Source: Rhodocyclaceae bacterium (lineage in GTDB: Bacteria; Pseudomonadota; Gammaproteobacteria; Burkholderiales; Rhodocyclaceae). From it: a DNA stretch of 64,000 nt. The number at the start of each line of letters is the position of its first letter. Within the stretch, counting starts at the first letter, position 1. Under the pieces are notes generated by a model that was not told the origin of the DNA, did no database searches, and was given only the letters and a program-made list of their open reading frames with translations. Positions 60,046-64,000 of the stretch are shown here, one piece after another. A program made the position numbers and the translations under genes. The stretch is from the NCBI GenBank assembly GCA_023383815.1, contig JAHDYG010000006.1, forward strand, positions 25,061 to 89,060, in the 5' to 3' direction.

Positions 60046-60720
60046 TCAGCGCCCGCGGGTGTCGTTCCAGAGAATCTTGTGCAGCTGAAGCTGCAAGCGC
60101 ACGGGCAGGCGGTCGCGAACGATCCATTCGGCCAGCTGCGCGGGATCGAGGCGTCCCTGAACCGGAGAAAGCAGCACCGCGCAGCGCGTGGCCAGAGCGA
60201 GGGTGTCGATCTGGGTGCGTGCCCAGAGGTAGTCGCCCTCATCGGCCAGAACGATCTTGATCTCGTCGTCGGGCCGAAGCGAAGCGAGGTTTTCGAGCAG
60301 GTTGCGCTCGGACTCGCCCGAGCCGGGGGCCTTGAGATCCATGATCCGCGAAACGCGTGGATCGACCTCGCTGACGTCGAGCGCCCCGCTGGTTTCCAGC
60401 GACACGGAATGCCCTGCATCACAGAGCGCAGTGAGCAGCAGCAGGCAAGCCTTCTGTGCGAGTGGCTCACCCCCGGTGACGCAGACATGACGAAGCCCGT
60501 GGCATGCCACCTCGGCGAGTACATCGGAGACTTCTCGCAGCTGCCCGCCCTGAAAAGCGTACTCCGTGTCGCACCATACGCAGCGCAGCGGACATCCCGT
60601 CAGGCGGACAAAGACCGTTGGCAACCCGGTGCGCGTGGACTCTCCCTGGATCGATGCGAATACTTCGCTGATCCGCAGCCTCGCAGACGTGCGAAGCGCG
60701 GCTGGACCACCGGTGCTCAC
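60046..60720 (-). CDS. queE: 7-carboxy-7-deazaguanine synthase
   Basis: [41 protein letters not shown] radical SAM motif. Confidence 0.95.
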   Translation of the reverse strand: MSTGGPAALRTSARLRISEVFASIQGESTRTGLPTVFVRLTGCPLRCVWCDTEYAFQGGQLREVSDVLAEVACHGLRHVCVTGGEPLAQKACLLLLTALCDAGHSVSLETSGALDVSEVDPRVSRIMDLKAPGSGESERNLLENLASLRPDDEIKIVLADEGDYLWARTQIDTLALATRCAVLLSPVQGRLDPAQLAEWIVRDRLPVRLQLQLHKILWNDTRGR

Positions 60721-61472
60721 CGCTGAGTCGACGACAGTCGTTGAGTGGCGACCTGGGCGGCAGAGCTGCCAGGGTAGCGGGCGACGATCTGGCGCAGCGT
60801 CTCCTGTGCCGAACGCGCCTCGCCCATCAGCTGCTGACTGTTCGCCAGCCCGAGCATCGCGTCGGAGGCGATGGCATCGTTGGGCCAGTTGTTGAGCACG
60901 GTCTGAAAGTAGTTCTGAGCGGCAGCAACCTCCTTGGCCTGAAGTGCTGCGTTCCCTGCCCAGAAGGTCGCGCCGGGCATCATCGGACTGCGCGGAAACT
61001 GCACGATGAACTGCTTGAAGGCGGCCAGCGCTTCAGTGCTTTGACCGCCTTTGAGCAACCCCAGTGCGGCTTCATAGCTCGCTGCTTCGCTGCCTGCCGG
61101 CGCACTCGCGCCACCGGATCCGGTCTCGGTGCCAGGTGATGCTGCCAACTGTCCAGGCTGTTCGATGCGACGCAGGCGGTCGTCGAGGTCGACGTAGAAA
61201 TCGCGCTGGCGTTGCTTGAGAGACTCGAGCTCGTGCGTGAGCACTTCGATCTGACCACGCAGTTTCGCCACCTCGGCGCGCAGCATCTCGTTCTGGTTGG
61301 CGAGTTCCAACTGCCCCCGGCCGACCGCGTCGATCCGTGTCCCGAGCTCCTGGCGGGTCTCGACGATCTGGCGCCGCGCCTGATCGTCGCCGCCGAACAT
61401 CTGCGCATGGGCGCTTGGCAACAGGATCGATGCAAGAGCTGCACACACGACAGCCGGGAGCAGTTTATTCAT
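60717..61472 (-). CDS. cpoB: Tol-Pal system protein CpoB/YbgF
   Basis: Signal peptide, N-terminal coiled coil, C-terminal TPR (SYEAALGLLKGGQSTEALAAFKQFIVQFPRSP); next to pal. Confidence 0.93.
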   Translation of the reverse strand: MNKLLPAVVCAALASILLPSAHAQMFGGDDQARRQIVETRQELGTRIDAVGRGQLELANQNEMLRAEVAKLRGQIEVLTHELESLKQRQRDFYVDLDDRLRRIEQPGQLAASPGTETGSGGASAPAGSEAASYEAALGLLKGGQSTEALAAFKQFIVQFPRSPMMPGATFWAGNAALQAKEVAAAQNYFQTVLNNWPNDAIASDAMLGLANSQQLMGEARSAQETLRQIVARYPGSSAAQVATQRLSSTQR

Positions 61473-61993
61473 CAGAATTCGCCTGAGTAGAGCATGTCAC
61501 CGCGGCGGTTCTCGGCATAGCAGCTTTCCGTGCGTTCGAGGCAACGGGGCTTTTCCTCGCCGAGGCTGACCGATTCGACCTGGGTCTCGCGCGCGCCCAT
61601 CAGGACCAGCGCCTGCTTGACCGCCTCGGCACGCTTCTGGCCCAAGGCGAGATTGTACTCGCGGCTGCCCCGTTCGTCGGCATTTCCCTGCACCAGCATG
61701 CGCATCTGCGGATTCTGCGCGAGAAAGCCGGCATGGGCCTGCAGCTGGGACTGGAACTCGGAACGGATCACGAACTGATCGAAATCGAAGTACACGCTGC
61801 GCTTCGACAGGATGTTGTTCGGGTCTGTCAGCGCGGCGATTCCAGCGCCCGAGACATCCGACGCGTTCACGGTGGCGACGCCCGTCGTGGCCGAGCGGTC
61901 GTCGACGGCCGCGCCGCCCTGCTGGGTACCGCCGGTGCCGCCGCAGGCGACGAGCAGGGTAGAGAGGAGGACCGGGAGAATGAGGCGTTTCAT
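61472..61993 (-). CDS. pal: Peptidoglycan-associated lipoprotein Pal
   Basis: Lipobox LLVACGG; OmpA-like YFDFDQFVIRSEFQSQLQAHAGFLAQNPQMRMLVQGNADERGSREYNLALGQKRA. Confidence 0.96.
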   Translation of the reverse strand: MKRLILPVLLSTLLVACGGTGGTQQGGAAVDDRSATTGVATVNASDVSGAGIAALTDPNNILSKRSVYFDFDQFVIRSEFQSQLQAHAGFLAQNPQMRMLVQGNADERGSREYNLALGQKRAEAVKQALVLMGARETQVESVSLGEEKPRCLERTESCYAENRRGDMLYSGEF

Positions 61994-62030
61994 CTGGATT
62001 TCCATTTTCAGGTTTGTGGGTTGGACTGCA

Positions 62031-63314
62031 TCAGGGACGGGGCAGGGGGCCCCAGGCGGGCTCGCGCACATCGGCGGCCTGCACGGAAAGACGTTGGCTG
62101 ACTCGCCGATCGGCTGAGACTGCCGCGAGGACACCGCGGTTCCCGATCTCCGAGGCATACAAGAGCATTCGGCCGTTCGGTGCGAAACTCGGCGACTCGT
62201 CGCGCACGGAGTCGGTCAGGATCGTCGTCTGGCGGCTAGCGAGTTCCATGATCGCGAGCTGAAAGCCGCGGTCATTTCGGGTGACGAAGGCTAGGCTGCG
62301 CCCGTCCGGAGAAGGGCGCGGAGTGACGTTGTAGCTGCCTTCCAGTGTTACCCGCTGGGCAGTGCCGCCGCTTGTGGGCACGCGGTAGATCTGGGCGCCG
62401 CCACCGCGGTCGGACGTGAAATAGATCCACTGGCCGTCGGCCGACCAGGCTGGTTCCGTGTCGATCCCGGAGGAAGTCATCAGCCGCCGTACGCCGGAGC
62501 CGTCGGCGTTGACCAGATAGATCTGTGATGGACCATCCTTGGTCAGCACTACCGCCAGTCGCTGCCCGTCTGGAGACCAGGCGGGAGCGGAGTTCGAACC
62601 GCGGAAGTTGGCGACGACCTGGCGCTGACCGGTCGGTAGGTGGTGGACGTAGATGATGGGCTTCTTGGCTTCGAATGAAACATAAGCGAGGCGCTGACCG
62701 TCGGGCGCCCATGCGGGAGAAATGATCGGTTCGCGCGAAACGAGTGCAGTCTGTGGATTTTCGCCATCTGCGTCGGCGACCTGCAGTTCGTAGCGCTGCC
62801 CGCTCTTGACTACATAGGCGATCCGCGTCGAAAAATAGCCTGGCTGGCCGGTGAGCTTCTCGTAGATGAAATCGGCGATCCGGTGCGCGGTCGCACGGCT
62901 CTGGGCCGGTGCGATGCGCATTGCGATGGCGCCGATCTCCAGCCCCTTCTGGGTATCGAAAAGCCGTACGCGGATGTCGTGACGGCCATCCGAGAGCGGT
63001 GTCACGCTACCGGTGAGCACGGCGTCGGCGCCGCGCTGGCGCAGCCCCTGCAGATCGGGAATCGCCGCTTCGGGCAGTGCAACGAGGCCCATGTCGACCA
63101 GGCTGAAGAGTCCGCTGCGCTCCAGGTCAGCGCGTACCACGTCGGTGATGCTGCGCGGCAACGAGGCTTCCCTCTCGAGCAACGGAATCGCAACCGGGAA
63201 GCGGGTTGCCCCAGCGCCGGTGATCTCGATCGAAAGCTGGGCATGAACCGGAATCGCAAGCGCCCACAGGAGCAGCGCAAGCGCGGTGCGAAGGGAGGTG
63301 AGGAACTGGGTCAT
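62031..63314 (-). CDS. tolB: Tol-Pal system protein TolB
   Basis: N-terminal TolB domain and WD40-like repeats (SPAWAPDGQRLAYVSFE, APAWSPDGQRLAVVLTKDG). Confidence 0.96.
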   Translation of the reverse strand: MTQFLTSLRTALALLLWALAIPVHAQLSIEITGAGATRFPVAIPLLEREASLPRSITDVVRADLERSGLFSLVDMGLVALPEAAIPDLQGLRQRGADAVLTGSVTPLSDGRHDIRVRLFDTQKGLEIGAIAMRIAPAQSRATAHRIADFIYEKLTGQPGYFSTRIAYVVKSGQRYELQVADADGENPQTALVSREPIISPAWAPDGQRLAYVSFEAKKPIIYVHHLPTGQRQVVANFRGSNSAPAWSPDGQRLAVVLTKDGPSQIYLVNADGSGVRRLMTSSGIDTEPAWSADGQWIYFTSDRGGGAQIYRVPTSGGTAQRVTLEGSYNVTPRPSPDGRSLAFVTRNDRGFQLAIMELASRQTTILTDSVRDESPSFAPNGRMLLYASEIGNRGVLAAVSADRRVSQRLSVQAADVREPAWGPLPRP

Positions 63315-63400
63315 GGGTCTGTTGGCTCGTCAGGAGATCCTGGAATTATAGCGAACGCATTTCCTGGGACATCTTCCGGTCGTCGTCGGTCGAAGTGCGA

Positions 63401-64000
63401 TCAAGGCTGCTCGTTGGGGCGGAACTTCAGTTCGAGGTCGGCCCGGAAGAGTTCGTTCGCAGCCGGCAGCGGCAGCGGACTGGAGCGCAGGATCGCGCGC
63501 TCGATTGCGTCGTCGAGCGCGGGCACACCTGAGGAACGCACGAGCCGGACGCTGACTACGCTGCCATCGGGATGCTGGCGGACCATGAACACCGCTTCCG
63601 GGTTGCCTTCGAGACCGGGCGGGCGCATCAGGTTGCCACGCACCTTGGCGGCGATGCGGGCCTGATAGTCCGCCAGTCCCGCTTGAGTGGCGGGAGTTGC
63701 GGTCGGGCGTGTGCTGGGTTCGCCTTGCATCATGCGCTCGATCTGGGTGCGCTCGAGATCCTGCGCCAGCCGTTGCGCGAAATAGTCGTCGGTCGCCGGA
63801 TCCGCCGGTTTCGCCTCGGATTTCGGGGCCGGCTTTGGCTCAGGTTTTGGTTCCGGTTTCGGCCGCGGCTTCGGCTTCGGCTCCGGCTTGGGTTCGGGCT
63901 TCGGCTCCGGGGCCTTCGTCGCGATCTCGGGCTTCGGCTCAGGCTTCGGTTCAGGCTTCGGTTCAGGCTTCGGTTCAGGCTTCGGTTCAGGCTTCGGTTC
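63401..64000 (-). CDS. tolA: TolA, 3' part (runs off the right edge), Pro/Glu/Lys repeat linker and TonB/TolA C-terminal domain
   Basis: Frame open to window end; EPKPEPKP...; ADYQARIAAKVRGNLMRPPGLEGNPEAVFMVRQHPDGSVVSVRLVRSSGVPALDDAIERAI; upstream of tolB. Confidence 0.88.
   Translation of the reverse strand, partial: EPKPEPKPEPKPEPKPEPKPEPKPEIATKAPEPKPEPKPEPKPKPRPKPEPKPEPKPAPKSEAKPADPATDDYFAQRLAQDLERTQIERMMQGEPSTRPTATPATQAGLADYQARIAAKVRGNLMRPPGLEGNPEAVFMVRQHPDGSVVSVRLVRSSGVPALDDAIERAILRSSPLPLPAANELFRADLELKFRPNEQP
63929..64000. repeat. 12-bp tandem repeat encoding EPKP units in tolA
   Basis: AGGCTTCGGTTC repeated exactly 5x from 63941 to 64000 plus one degenerate copy before it; continues off the window edge. 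Confidence 0.9.

Noticed and set aside
63929-64000. Tandem 12-bp repeats as a possible CRISPR or regulatory array
   Set aside because: No spacers; repeats are in frame and encode EPKP units of TolA

Overview
GC-rich chromosomal window that looks like a Rhodocyclales-type betaproteobacterium (Azoarcus/Thauera/Aromatoleum-like; inferred from gene content and order, not searched). 1-17.1 kb: an aerobic phenylacetyl-CoA (paa) catabolic island. It has the start of paaY at the left edge, paaN on the minus strand, then paaG-H-I-K-A-B-C-D-E, a TetR regulator, a 3-oxoadipyl-CoA thiolase and a branched-chain-type ABC transporter with a fused permease/ATPase. 17-35 kb: GNAT, U32 peptidase, phasin, MFS, ProQ-like protein, NERD/UvrD-like helicase, three tandem Hsp20 genes and recC-recB-recD, then a class V aminotransferase. 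35-41.6 kb: an apparently broken cytochrome c' gene divergent from a chemoreceptor carrying a CxxCH motif, a DegP-type protease, OxyR-like LysR and an FAD reductase. 41.6-50.9 kb: topB, smg, dprA, LysM protein, def, fmt, htpX, an unknown secreted protein and tpx. 51-54.7 kb: an FccB-like Tat flavoprotein followed by a cupredoxin, DUF1622 protein and CorA. 54.9-64 kb: dinB, acyl-CoA dehydrogenase, YeeE/YedE, queC-queE-cpoB-pal-tolB and the 3' part of tolA with PEPK-type repeats. The best leads are several promoter/operator architectures read directly from the DNA (paaN/paaG, phasin, acyl-CoA dehydrogenase, hsp20), the heme-type MCP next to a degenerate cytochrome c', and the FccB-like/cupredoxin pair without an adjacent cytochrome subunit. 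I saw no CRISPR array, rRNA, tRNA or transposon.
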